From the NCBI GenBank assembly GCA_003150355.1, contig QAMJ01000018.1, positions 1-64,000 of the forward strand: a stretch of 64,000 nt of DNA, in the 5' to 3' direction. Source of the DNA: Clostridiales bacterium (GTDB taxonomy: Bacteria; Bacillota; Clostridia; Oscillospirales; Oscillospiraceae). Position numbers and translations under genes: made by a program. The notes beneath the pieces were generated by a model. The model was not told the DNA's origin and searched no databases. It worked only from the letters and a program-made list of their open reading frames with translations. Shown in pieces: positions 42,469 to 50,057 of the stretch. Numbering within the stretch: position 1 is the stretch's first letter; every line of letters starts with the position of its first letter.

Positions 42469-43242
42469 TCACTTTTGGATAAATTCCAGCTCCGGCATAC
42501 GGTCATGCTCCGCGATAAAGCAGAGCATTTCCGCAAAGCCTTTCGGGTCGCGTATCTGGTACTGCATGTGGTCATGTCCCTCAAACACGGGGAAATTGCC
42601 GTGTGGGTAAGCCTGCATCACAGCGTCACGGTACTTGTAATGATCCTCGATGCTGCCGAACTCAAAGTAGGTGTGCCTCTGCAGCTCCTCGGAAAGTGCC
42701 GGGAAAGGTTTATCCTCCAGGCTGTCCTCCATTTGGCGGCGCATATTGCCGTAAGTGAGCGCCTCGCCCGCCGCGATGAAGTACGGGCGGATCGAAGCAT
42801 CGTCGCACCAGAGTATCTTTTTGAGCGTCGCACCCTTTGACCAGTACAGGCTCTTTATCGCCAGATACAGAAACGGCCCCATTATTTTCCGCGTCCCCTT
42901 GCCTATCTGCGCAAACTGCCCGCCGTCGAAGAAAACGTGCCCGACCGGCAGCTTCGTCCGCGTCAGGAACGCCGCGGCGAGGTCTGCGCCGATGGAGGAC
43001 GCCGTGACGAGCGCAAGGCTCTCAATTCCCTGCCCGCGCAGGAAGTCCTCGATCTGCCGGACCTCGTCCTCCTTACTAATGTATTTCTGTCCGGCGCAGT
43101 AGACCGTCGAGGTGGGCAGGATGCAGAAGAACTTATCCTGCATATGCTTTGCCACCGGCTCGCTGCTCTCGCCGGTCACGCCCATTGCGTGGAAGAACAG
43201 CGCGGCGGGGTTCTTTCTGTCGCCTGAAGTTTCAAAGCGCAT
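42469..43242 (-). CDS. Alpha/beta hydrolase-fold protein
   Basis: 257 residues. LFFHAMGVTGESSEPVAKHM at the N-terminus (His-x-x-Gly oxyanion region), a nucleophile-like loop LVTASSIGADLAAAF with Ser but A-x-S-x-G instead of G-x-S-x-G, and a terminal GHDHMQYQIRDP with the expected His. Probably an active hydrolase or a thioesterase; substrate unknown. It lies nine bases from both neighbours. Confidence 0.78.
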   Translation of the reverse strand: MRFETSGDRKNPAALFFHAMGVTGESSEPVAKHMQDKFFCILPTSTVYCAGQKYISKEDEVRQIEDFLRGQGIESLALVTASSIGADLAAAFLTRTKLPVGHVFFDGGQFAQIGKGTRKIMGPFLYLAIKSLYWSKGATLKKILWCDDASIRPYFIAAGEALTYGNMRRQMEDSLEDKPFPALSEELQRHTYFEFGSIEDHYKYRDAVMQAYPHGNFPVFEGHDHMQYQIRDPKGFAEMLCFIAEHDRMPELEFIQK

Positions 43243-43251
43243 AGTCTCACC

Positions 43252-43743
43252 TTATTTCACGATCAGCGCCATGATCCCCGACAGCACCGCCGCGATGACG
43301 GCCATGCCTACCGTGCCGAACAGCCACTTTCTGCGCTTGGTTTCCATAGGGATATAGGGCTTGAGGTCCTCGGTGCCGGGTATCGTCCACGCCTTTGTGT
43401 GCCCGACCCAGTATTCGTCAATGAAAAAGCGGTCGATAAGGTTCAGCACGAACAGCATCACGAGCATCGGCCAGAAGCCCGCGGCAAAGCCGCGCGCACC
43501 ATTTATGACATATACGCACACGAGTATGTAGGCGATATATATCGGCAGGCACACCACCTTGAAAAGCATCTGGTTGTGCTTTATCCTCTCCTTCGTCGTG
43601 AGCCCCATAGAGACGCAGCGCTCCTGCACGTCCGGTTCATAGAGATGCAGCAGCCCCACCGCGCCCTTGCGGATGCCGACGGCGCACACTAAAACCAGCA
43701 GCGCGCCGAGTCCGATTCCTTCAATGATCGTTGTCAGTAACAT
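43252..43743 (-). CDS. Four-helix membrane protein, paralogue of the 37797 gene
   Basis: 163 residues, about four membrane helices. Shared motifs with the 37797 product: VQERCVSMG and YWVGHTKAWTIPGTEDL. The start codon overlaps the stop of the ATC-hydrolase-like gene (TAATG). The two copies sit next to an alpha/beta hydrolase and an ATC-like gene each, but in opposite order, as if the modules had been copied. Confidence 0.75.
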   Translation of the reverse strand: MLLTTIIEGIGLGALLVLVCAVGIRKGAVGLLHLYEPDVQERCVSMGLTTKERIKHNQMLFKVVCLPIYIAYILVCVYVINGARGFAAGFWPMLVMLFVLNLIDRFFIDEYWVGHTKAWTIPGTEDLKPYIPMETKRRKWLFGTVGMAVIAAVLSGIMALIVK

Positions 43744-44447
43744 TACCTATTCCTCCTGTAGCCTTGCTCATCCCGGTATTCGGGATGCTCTTTTGCGTAT
43801 GGGTCCTTATCCCCGCATATCGTATAATCGCACTTGCAGCCGTTTGCGCAGGTGGTGGTGCGCACGAGCTTTGCGTGTATCAGCTCCATCGACGCATAGT
43901 CCACATTGCACAGGGCAGGCATGATGTCCGTCAGCCCGTGCTTAATTGCAAACTCCGCCGCGGGGCAGGCCGTGAATTCATAATAGATGGGCTTATCCTT
44001 ATCAAACGGCGCGACATCCATCTCGTAATCGTGCCACTCATCGCAGCGCTTCTTCGCCGTGCAGAAAGCCTTGTACATCAGCTTCTTGAAAAAGGGCTTG
44101 TTGCAGTCGACAAACTTTGAGAGCTTACGGAATGACGGCAGGATAAGGTTTTCCTCCATCTCCTCTATCTCCCGGAACGTCGTGACGTCCCTGCACGCGG
44201 CGTAATAGCTCATGATAGCGATGCAGTCATAGGTGCCGCCTGCACCGTTGTGAAAGTTCTTCTTCCCGCCGAGGTCCGTGCGCCAGTCGGAGAGGAAATC
44301 CGCATACTGCCGCTGCACCTTTTCCCAGACGGCCTCGCGTTCGGCTTCCGGATAGTGCAGGGCTATCTTCGCGAGTATCTCCTTCTTGCACTGCTTTGAA
44401 TAAAGCACATGGCAGCTTCGGTCAAATTGCAGTTCGCTGTCTTTCAT
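43743..44447 (-). CDS. ATC-hydrolase-like family protein
   Basis: 234 residues, a third intact member: GGTYDCIAIMSYYAACRDVTTF in the first half, then FTACPAAEFAIKHGLTDIMPALCNVDYASME and a terminal TTCANGCKCDY. The ATG at 44447 follows AAGGAG and overlaps the stop of the hydrolase fragment upstream. Longer than its two relatives by the N-terminal Cys-rich start. Confidence 0.78.
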   Translation of the reverse strand: MKDSELQFDRSCHVLYSKQCKKEILAKIALHYPEAEREAVWEKVQRQYADFLSDWRTDLGGKKNFHNGAGGTYDCIAIMSYYAACRDVTTFREIEEMEENLILPSFRKLSKFVDCNKPFFKKLMYKAFCTAKKRCDEWHDYEMDVAPFDKDKPIYYEFTACPAAEFAIKHGLTDIMPALCNVDYASMELIHAKLVRTTTCANGCKCDYTICGDKDPYAKEHPEYRDEQGYRRNR

Positions 44448-44780
44448 AGCTTCTCCTTTTCCAGACTGCACCGGTGCGCCGCCTGGACCTCCTTTGAAAA
44501 TTCCTCCGGATGCTCCCCGGCAAGGCCGCCGTGGCCAAGCTCGGTGAATATCTTCACCTCGAACGGATAGCCGCTCTTTTTCAGCGCATCGAGCCCCGCC
44601 GAGAGCTTTTTGTCGACCGTCCCTTTTATCCCGTACCAGAGGTACATGTCCGTTTTCTCAAACAGTGAATAGTCGGTTTTCTTGCCTATCAGGTAATAGT
44701 CCTGATTCTTCCAGCTGCGCCACGTGGCTTTGCCGTAAAGGATCCTGTCGGCCTCCTCATAAGTGCGTCCCGCTCCGATC
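44444..44780 (-). pseudogene. C-terminal fragment of an alpha/beta hydrolase
   Basis: An open stretch without its own start, immediately after the stop of the 44782 gene: RTYEEADRILYGKATWRSWK, IGKKTDYSLFEKTDMYLWYG and a terminal IFTELGHGGLAGEHPEEF, which is the His-containing end of this hydrolase family. The nucleophile half is absent. An internal ATG at 44647 could give a 67-residue peptide of no clear use. Confidence 0.7.
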
Positions 44781-44781
44781 C

Positions 44782-45687
44782 TTACTTTTTCAGAAAGTCC
44801 GCGATCTTAGCAAAGTCCTCCTTTGCCTCCCTGAAGCACGGCAGCATGCAGTAGCAGTGCACCATCTTCGGTCTTGCAAAGGCGGTGTACGGAACGTCCG
44901 CGCGCTTACAGGCTTCCTCAAAGTCCGGCAGCGCGCCGTAGAGCACCTCGTCTGAGGAGTAGAAGAAGTGGATATCGCCCACACCGGAGAAGTCGCCGCG
45001 CGAACCGGAGATCATATAATCCGGTACGCCATCCTGTCCGTGGCGCATGAACTTTTCGACCGTCACCATGAAGGCGTAGTCAATGGCAACGTCCTTACTG
45101 TTCAGTGCCTGCATCCGCGCCTTCTCCGCGTCGTTCCATGGAACCTCTCCGGGAGAGACCGCAACGATGTGCCGCGGCTGCGGCAGTGGCTTGCCGAGCG
45201 CGCTGTTGTGCGCGGCGATGCCCAGCGCGAGCGCGCCGCCCGATGAGAAGCCGCAGGTGCTGACGTTCCCGCCGCCGTACAGCTCCGTCATCCGCCGGTA
45301 GCATTCATAGGCCATTTCATAGGTCTCCGTGATGCAGTGTTCCGTGCAGAGCGGATAGAACGGGAACCACACGTCGCAGCCGGTGTCCTGCATCAGCTTG
45401 CGCATGACAGGCAGGTCGCCCCTGTCCGGGCCGACGACCATGCCGCCGCCGAAGAAATAGAGTATAGCGCGCTCGGATGGCTCTGGCTTTGCCCGCACGA
45501 TAAGGCAGGGAAAGCCGTTCACGTCGATCATCTCATAGCACGCCTTGTGATCCGTCGGGGTAAAGACGCCGCGGCTGCGGTTCTGCTTTTCGATGACCTT
45601 CAGTATCTCTTCCTCAGGCAGAGTAAATGCTTTTTTCGCGCCGCTGAGCTTATACGCCGCGCGCAGTGCCGATGCAAAGAAACTCAT
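44782..45687 (-). CDS. Alpha/beta hydrolase (hormone-sensitive-lipase-like esterase)
   Basis: 301 residues. ILYFFGGGMVVGPDRG replaces the HGGG oxyanion motif, the nucleophile is CGFSSGGALALGIA, and the acid and His regions are IHFFYSSDEVLYG and PKMVHCYCML. The Tyr/Phe-Phe-Gly-Gly-Gly variant is unusual. Adjacent to two decayed hydrolase genes, so several related enzymes were once present here. Confidence 0.85.
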   Translation of the reverse strand: MSFFASALRAAYKLSGAKKAFTLPEEEILKVIEKQNRSRGVFTPTDHKACYEMIDVNGFPCLIVRAKPEPSERAILYFFGGGMVVGPDRGDLPVMRKLMQDTGCDVWFPFYPLCTEHCITETYEMAYECYRRMTELYGGGNVSTCGFSSGGALALGIAAHNSALGKPLPQPRHIVAVSPGEVPWNDAEKARMQALNSKDVAIDYAFMVTVEKFMRHGQDGVPDYMISGSRGDFSGVGDIHFFYSSDEVLYGALPDFEEACKRADVPYTAFARPKMVHCYCMLPCFREAKEDFAKIADFLKK

Positions 45688-45702
45688 ACTTTTTACCTTC
45701 TT

Positions 45703-45940
45703 TCAGCTGATTATGCTCTTCACGAGCTGTGCCCACTCCTCCGGATGGCAGGCCAGCAGCTCCTCATGCTGCATATCCTGCTCATGTATAATGGGCTGGG
45801 CGAAGTGCCGCTCATAGCGTTCGCGGTACTTTTCTCCCATCTTGAGCGCGTAGAAAATATGTATCTGCGTGCCGGGGACATCGAGCTTATCCGGCAGCGG
45901 AGTGATGAGGTCGTAATAAAACTGGTTCTTGCAGCTGCGC
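45703..45940 (-). pseudogene. C-terminal fragment of a second alpha/beta hydrolase
   Basis: From the junction near 45935 the frame reads KNQFYYDLITPLPDKLDVPG, IHIFYALKMGEKYRERYERHF and HDMQHEELLACHPEEWA-like residues to the stop, the typical end of a hydrolase of this operon's type (HEQDMQHEEL with the catalytic His). Its front part has been replaced by a piece of a metallo-hydrolase gene in another frame. Confidence 0.68.
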
Positions 45941-46246
45941 ATAGTCACGTACGGCCTCGACCGCGCCGATATGGTCGGTGTCCTGATGGGTGATGAGGAT
46001 GTGCTTAATGGACTTAGGGTCGATGCCGAGCCAGCCCATTTTCTCCTCAAGGCGCTCATAATTGTACCCGGCGTCGATCATTATGGTGATGCCGCCCCTG
46101 CGGTAGAAGAAGATATTCGCCACCCATTCACGCACACAGGCGACATTTTCGTCTATCCAGCCGATGTTCAGGGGCTTGAAGATCTACGTGCCCCGGTACA
46201 TTTTGCTCATTTCCTTTTTCTGGAACCCGGTCGCTTTCTTAGACAT
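45935..46246 (-). pseudogene. Broken metallo-beta-lactamase-fold gene (nonsense codon and truncation)
   Basis: From ATG 46246 the frame gives MSKKATGFQKKEMSKMYRGT, then TAG (46185-46183), then IFKPLNIGWIDENVACVREW, MIDAGYNYERLEEKMGWLGI and the metal motif ILITHQDTDHIGAVEA (HxDxDH). The sequence ends near 45940, where the hydrolase fragment begins out of frame. Two separate lesions show that this part of the operon is decaying. Confidence 0.75.
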
Positions 46247-46256
46247 GCTCTCCCCA

Positions 46257-46865
46257 TCATTTCTTAGCCGTTACACACAGCCAGCCCTTGTTGTTTTTAT
46301 GTATCTGTACACCGTGGAACCCGCTCTGCTCCAGTGCCTGCTTGAGCTGGACGTCGCGGTAGATGGTCATGCCGTCGATCATTTCCGTCCATTTATCGTC
46401 CTTATCGGTGTCGCCGCTGCTCTCGTTGCAGATGAAGAACGTTCCGCCCGGTTTGAGAACCCGGAACACCTCTCCGAAGCAGCGCGGGAGCCCCGGCCAG
46501 AAATAGACCGTCTCGAACGCCGTGACAAGGTCGAACTGCGCCCCCTTGAAGCCAAGCTCCGACACATCGCCCTGCTGCACCGTGCAGCGGCCGCAGGCGA
46601 TCGCGCTCTGGTTGAGCTTCCGCGCCCACTCGACGCTGACATCGGAGTAGTCAATGCCGTTCACGATGCCCTGCGGGCATTTTTTCAGCAGCGTTTTTAT
46701 GTTCGCACCGCCGCCGCAGCCGCAGTCGAGCACCTTCGCGTCGGGCGCGATGCTCAGAAATTGCAGCCCCCAGCCCGCAAGGGCGCGGTGGCCGATGTTC
46801 ATCATCGTCACCATGAGTTTGCCGCCGAGTCCTGCCGGCTTGCGGGTGTTTTCAAAAAATGACAT
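46257..46865 (-). CDS. Class I SAM-dependent methyltransferase
   Basis: 202 residues. Motif I VLDCGCGGGANIKTLL, NGIDYSDVSVEWARKL, then FDLVTAFETVYFWPGLP and KPGGTFFICNESSGD. Resembles Methyltransf_11/UbiE types; a Trp-rich acceptor region differs from the 39704 enzyme. ATG at 46865 follows GAGGTGA; a GTG nine bases upstream is less likely. Confidence 0.88.
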   Translation of the reverse strand: MSFFENTRKPAGLGGKLMVTMMNIGHRALAGWGLQFLSIAPDAKVLDCGCGGGANIKTLLKKCPQGIVNGIDYSDVSVEWARKLNQSAIACGRCTVQQGDVSELGFKGAQFDLVTAFETVYFWPGLPRCFGEVFRVLKPGGTFFICNESSGDTDKDDKWTEMIDGMTIYRDVQLKQALEQSGFHGVQIHKNNKGWLCVTAKK

Positions 46866-46875
46866 TCCGTTCACC

Positions 46876-47664
46876 TCAACCTTTCTCGAGCACGACGATC
46901 TTGTTCGAAATATTCCTTATCGCGGGGAGCTTATCGAGCAGCTTATAGACCGGCACGAACTGCGCCATGCCCTCGGTCAGGCTGTGCTCTTCTTTGAAAC
47001 GGAAGCCCGGCAGCAGCTTTACGAGTGCCGCGCCGTTCTTCACACCCCATGTGAATTTGGCGTTGCTGCCCTCGATGGATTTTTCCTTGAAGCTCTTCAC
47101 GACCATCGGGTTCATTGTCTCGACGAACACGGTCACGCTCCCGAAGCGCCCGGCGATCACTTCAAAGATGCGCTGCACGTCCGCTTCGCTCAGGTACATG
47201 GTAAGCCCCTCTATGATGACGAGCACCGGTGTGCCCTGCTCGGCTATCTCTCTGCCCCAATCGTCCATTGCGGACATGGCGATCTGCGAGATAGTCCCCG
47301 TCTCCGGCAGGAGCTTTTTGCGCACGGCGATAGTCTCCGGCAGGTCGAGGTTATACCAGTGGGCATAGCCCTCCATGCGGTAGCAGCGCGTGTCGAGCCC
47401 GCAGGCTATGTTGACGACGGCCGCGCCGGGATGCGCCGCAAGCCACGCCGACGTGAGCTTATCCAGCACGATCGTGCGGGCGATGACGCCGCTGTGCATG
47501 GGCGCGTCCTTATCCGCGAGGGAGAAGTCATAATCGAGCGCGCCGATGATCTCCTCGGCCTTCGCATCATGTATCGCGCCGCGGCCGCGGCTCTCCTTAG
47601 CGCGGGCATAAACCGTCTGTAACATAGTCTCCGGTACGCCGGTGAGCTTTATTTTTTCATCCAT
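46876..47664 (-). CDS. LCM-family O-methyltransferase
   Basis: 262 residues, paralogue of the 41629 enzyme: PETMLQTVYARAKES, AAVVNIACGLDTRCYRMEG, WYNLDLPETIAVRKKLLPE and ETMNPMVVKSFKE. The DTR after the SAM loop is the family consensus (the 41629 protein has DNT). Acceptors of characterised relatives include polyketides and short-chain acids, but none can be named here. One base separates it from the membrane-protein gene upstream. Confidence 0.88.
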   Translation of the reverse strand: MDEKIKLTGVPETMLQTVYARAKESRGRGAIHDAKAEEIIGALDYDFSLADKDAPMHSGVIARTIVLDKLTSAWLAAHPGAAVVNIACGLDTRCYRMEGYAHWYNLDLPETIAVRKKLLPETGTISQIAMSAMDDWGREIAEQGTPVLVIIEGLTMYLSEADVQRIFEVIAGRFGSVTVFVETMNPMVVKSFKEKSIEGSNAKFTWGVKNGAALVKLLPGFRFKEEHSLTEGMAQFVPVYKLLDKLPAIRNISNKIVVLEKG

Positions 47665-47665
47665 G

Positions 47666-48379
47666 TCATTTTACCTCCTCTGTCTTCAGCTGCCGCCCTG
47701 CCCAGACGGCGTTTGCCGCCATCCAGATGCAGAGCGCTGCGTTCCCTGAGCCTTGGCTCAGTACAAAATCCCAAGTGGAAACCTCCGCGCCCAGCAGCTG
47801 CCGAATGTCCGGGATCAGAACAAATACGAGCTGCCAGACGAGCTGGTGAAATATGAACATCCGCCGCGGCAGAACCGTCTTCCCCGTCAGCACCGCGTAG
47901 GCGCTGCCGAGGATGAGCAGGAACATGCCCACGTAGGAGATCAGCATCGGTGAGTTCAGGCGCGCATACTGCGCCTGAATGAGCGCCGCGGTCTCCTCGC
48001 GGCCTAAAAGCGGGGCGAGCGTGCTCGTCCAGTCGGCAAGGCTGCCGATGAACAGATGCAGCGCCCCGGCGGAGCTTACGTAGATAACGCCGCCGATAAG
48101 GATGGCAAGCCGCGTCTTGCGGTGCTCGGGCTTTATCTGGTCTCGGCAGGCGCGCACGGTGAAGAAGCCCAGCGCCATGCCGGTGAGCCCCGTCGCTATC
48201 AGCAGCGGCAGCCGCCACGGCTCGTATGCTCCGCTCAGGTAATATTCCCGCGCGAACAGTCCGATGTCACCGGTGTGCACGGGGATAACGCTCAGGCACA
48301 GGTCGCCGACGAGCATCAGCAGCGCGCCGAGGGCACCGAGCAGGCAGTCCCGCCGGTAGCTTTTAAGGTCAAGCGTCAT
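47666..48379 (-). CDS. Membrane protein with six to seven helices
   Basis: 237 residues. Helices begin LLGALGALLMLVGDLCLSVIP and LLIATGLTGMALGFFTV; conserved-looking polar points are GDLCLSVIP, HLFIGSLADW and FHQLVWQLVFVLIPDI. Possibly of the DUF6796 type, from memory of its general look only. It is the second gene of the operon, six bases after the first methyltransferase, and may be a membrane enzyme or exporter; no transporter motif is seen. Confidence 0.7.
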   Translation of the reverse strand: MTLDLKSYRRDCLLGALGALLMLVGDLCLSVIPVHTGDIGLFAREYYLSGAYEPWRLPLLIATGLTGMALGFFTVRACRDQIKPEHRKTRLAILIGGVIYVSSAGALHLFIGSLADWTSTLAPLLGREETAALIQAQYARLNSPMLISYVGMFLLILGSAYAVLTGKTVLPRRMFIFHQLVWQLVFVLIPDIRQLLGAEVSTWDFVLSQGSGNAALCIWMAANAVWAGRQLKTEEVK

Positions 48380-48385
48380 GCGTTC

Positions 48386-49066
48386 TCACCCTTTCCGGCA
48401 GACGAACCATGCGATGCCTTTAAGGTTACCGACGGTCACGTCCGCGTACATGCTCTCAAGCCGCGCCTTCAGGCTCGATACAGTCTCATAAGGCGGGGTG
48501 AAAAACTTCATCCGCTCATAGAGTCTGCTGACAAAGCGGTCTGTCCTCCTGCACTCACCGGCAACGTATAAGCAGCCGCAGAATGTCCCGCCGGGCTTGA
48601 GTACGCGGAGCGTCTCGCGGTAGGCCGCCTCCTTATCAGGGAAAGCGTGAAAGCCGTTGAGCGACAGGACTACATCAAAAGTCCCGTCCTCATACGGCAG
48701 CGCGCCGACGTCGCCATGACTGAATGAGACATTTTTAAGCCCAAGCTTTTCTGCCTTTTCGCGCGCCTGACCCATCATATCTGGCGAATAGTCAAGGCAG
48801 GTGATATCCGCGTCCGGCAGCGTCTTATAGACCGGCATGGTCAGGATGCCCGTGCCGACGGGGACCTCCAGCAATTTCCCGGAAAATCCCTCCGGGATGC
48901 CGGAGAGCGCTTTCTCAAGATAATCGTCGCACTCCGCCTTGTCCATGTCCCATACCAAACGGCACACTGCCTTGCCGCCCGGCGTGGAGCAGGTTATCAT
49001 TCCGTCATAAAAGCTGTTGCTGCCCGTCATGCGATAGGCACTGCGTATCGCGTCCTTGCGTTCCAT
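48386..49066 (-). CDS. Class I SAM-dependent methyltransferase, first gene of the accessory operon
   Basis: 226 residues: LLEVPVGTGILTMPVYKTLP (motif I, with Pro in place of the usual Gly/Cys), ITCLDYSPDMMGQAREKAEKL, FDVVLSLNGFHAFPDKEAAY and KPGGTFCGCLYVAGE. The C-terminal segment differs from the other four methyltransferases. A dyad centred near 49120 lies in its promoter region. GAGGGAG precedes the start. Confidence 0.88.
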   Translation of the reverse strand: MERKDAIRSAYRMTGSNSFYDGMITCSTPGGKAVCRLVWDMDKAECDDYLEKALSGIPEGFSGKLLEVPVGTGILTMPVYKTLPDADITCLDYSPDMMGQAREKAEKLGLKNVSFSHGDVGALPYEDGTFDVVLSLNGFHAFPDKEAAYRETLRVLKPGGTFCGCLYVAGECRRTDRFVSRLYERMKFFTPPYETVSSLKARLESMYADVTVGNLKGIAWFVCRKG

Positions 49067-49110
49067 AAGCTCCCTCTTTCTCTGTTAAATTTCTTTAACC
49101 CGCGGTTATA

Positions 49111-49128
49111 AGTTAGATGCGACTAACT
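49111..49128 (-). promoter_or_regulatory. Operator candidate at the accessory-operon promoter
   Basis: AGTTAGATGCGACTAACT is an 18-bp imperfect dyad (AGTTAG/CTAACT arms). On the minus strand it is followed directly by TATAAC, which could be the -10, so binding would block transcription. The same motif, with TGT for GAC and one base changed in the arm, occurs at 31490-31507. Confidence 0.65.
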
Positions 49129-49151
49129 CTTGGTGGTTTTACAAGTTCCCC

Positions 49152-49342
49152 AAAAGCCTCGCAGAGTTTTTCGCCGCGCACGGCGAAAAATAAATCAGAT
49201 ACATTTTCTCCGGCGGCGTGTACGTCGGAGAAAATACTTCTCACGAAGTGAGTGTCGAATTGTCCGCTGAAAGCGGACAATGAGGCGCAGAACGGAGTGC
49301 AAACACTTTTGTCAAAGAAGCTCGAAGAGCTTCTTTGACAAG
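49152..49342 (+). repeat. Multi-hairpin structured repeat, copy A
   Basis: 191 bases matching copy B at 59682. It contains hairpin 1 (49167-49190, TTTTTCGCCG/CGGCGAAAAA), hairpin 2 (49204-49234, loop GCGTGTA), a short stem CTCAC-GAA-GTGAG (49240-49252), a nine-pair stem (49260-49280) and a 15-pair terminal stem with a GAA loop (49309-49341). It ends at the tetR stop codon and fills most of the gap to the methyltransferase gene. Strand given is that in which both copies align; the functional strand is unknown. Confidence 0.8.
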
Positions 49343-49918
49343 CTAAAAAAGCTCTTTGCACGCTCCGCGCACAAGTGTCTCCAAAACCTTTGGATAAAGC
49401 TCCCCTATCTGCTCCTGATGCGAGACTGTCAGAATAAGCCCGCGCACCGTCGCCGCGGCCAGGGCCATGCCGCCCTTGGGCTGCAAACCGCTGCCCTCTA
49501 AAAGCGCGCGGATGTGTACCTCATCGTCGTGGTAATGTGCGGACTTGACCTCCTGCGGCAGCCTGCGCAGCAGAAACTCCGCATCGTTCTCGATAAAGAC
49601 AAGCGCCCGCGTCTCGGACAGCCACCGGCACATTCCAAGTATCGCCGCCTCCGCGCGCTCAGCAGGGGGCAGTGCGGCGTTATCCCGCAGCGCCTGCTGC
49701 GCCACGGCGTAGCCCTCGGTATGTATATCCTCCAGCGCGGCAAAAAACAGCAGCTCCTTGGAGTCAAAAAATTTATAGAACGAGCCCTTGGATATGCCGA
49801 CCGCCTCGGCAAGCTGCTCGACTGAGGTCTTGCGCATGCCGATCGTGACGCCGCAGTGCCGCGCCTCGCGAATCAGCTCTTTCCGGATCGATTCGTTTTG
49901 CTCTTCTGAAAATGCCAC
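49343..49918 (-). CDS. TetR-family transcriptional regulator
   Basis: 191 residues. N-terminal HTH (about 10-58): CGVTIGMRKTSVEQLAEAVGISKGSFYKFFDSKELLF, then a helical ligand domain (LGMCRWLSETRALVFIENDAEFLLRRLP). It lies upstream of and on the same strand as the methyltransferase operon and has a clear dyad in front of it, so autoregulation and control of the operon are likely. Most TetR proteins of this kind are repressors relieved by a small ligand. Confidence 0.92.
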   Translation of the reverse strand: MAFSEEQNESIRKELIREARHCGVTIGMRKTSVEQLAEAVGISKGSFYKFFDSKELLFFAALEDIHTEGYAVAQQALRDNAALPPAERAEAAILGMCRWLSETRALVFIENDAEFLLRRLPQEVKSAHYHDDEVHIRALLEGSGLQPKGGMALAAATVRGLILTVSHQEQIGELYPKVLETLVRGACKELF

Positions 49919-49938
49919 TGTGCGCGCCCCTTAAACTT

Positions 49939-49964
49939 TTGACTGAATTTACTCTTTCGGTCAA
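49939..49964 (-). promoter_or_regulatory. tetR operator (dyad)
   Basis: TTGACTGAA, eight bases, TTCGGTCAA: arms match at eight of nine positions. Such TTGACYGAA dyads are common ahead of TetR genes. It is unlike the AGTTAG dyad at 49111, so the two sites may serve different regulators. Confidence 0.72.
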
Positions 49965-50021
49965 ATGATAACAACATTCCTTTCAAATGTCAAGTCGAAC
50001 ATATTTCCCAAATGGCAAAAA

Positions 50022-50051
50022 ATCCGGGATAACATGAGCGTTATCCCGGAT
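50022..50051 (-). terminator. Terminator after etfA
   Basis: ATCCGGGATAAC pairs with GTTATCCCGGAT around ATGAGC; on the minus strand a run of T follows. Confidence 0.92.
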
Positions 50052-50057
50052 CCATAT

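Noticed and set aside
37463..49066. Phage-defence island or standard biosynthetic cluster
   Set aside because: No nuclease, helicase, CRISPR, NRPS, PKS or RiPP gene is present; only enzymes and membrane proteins of general type.
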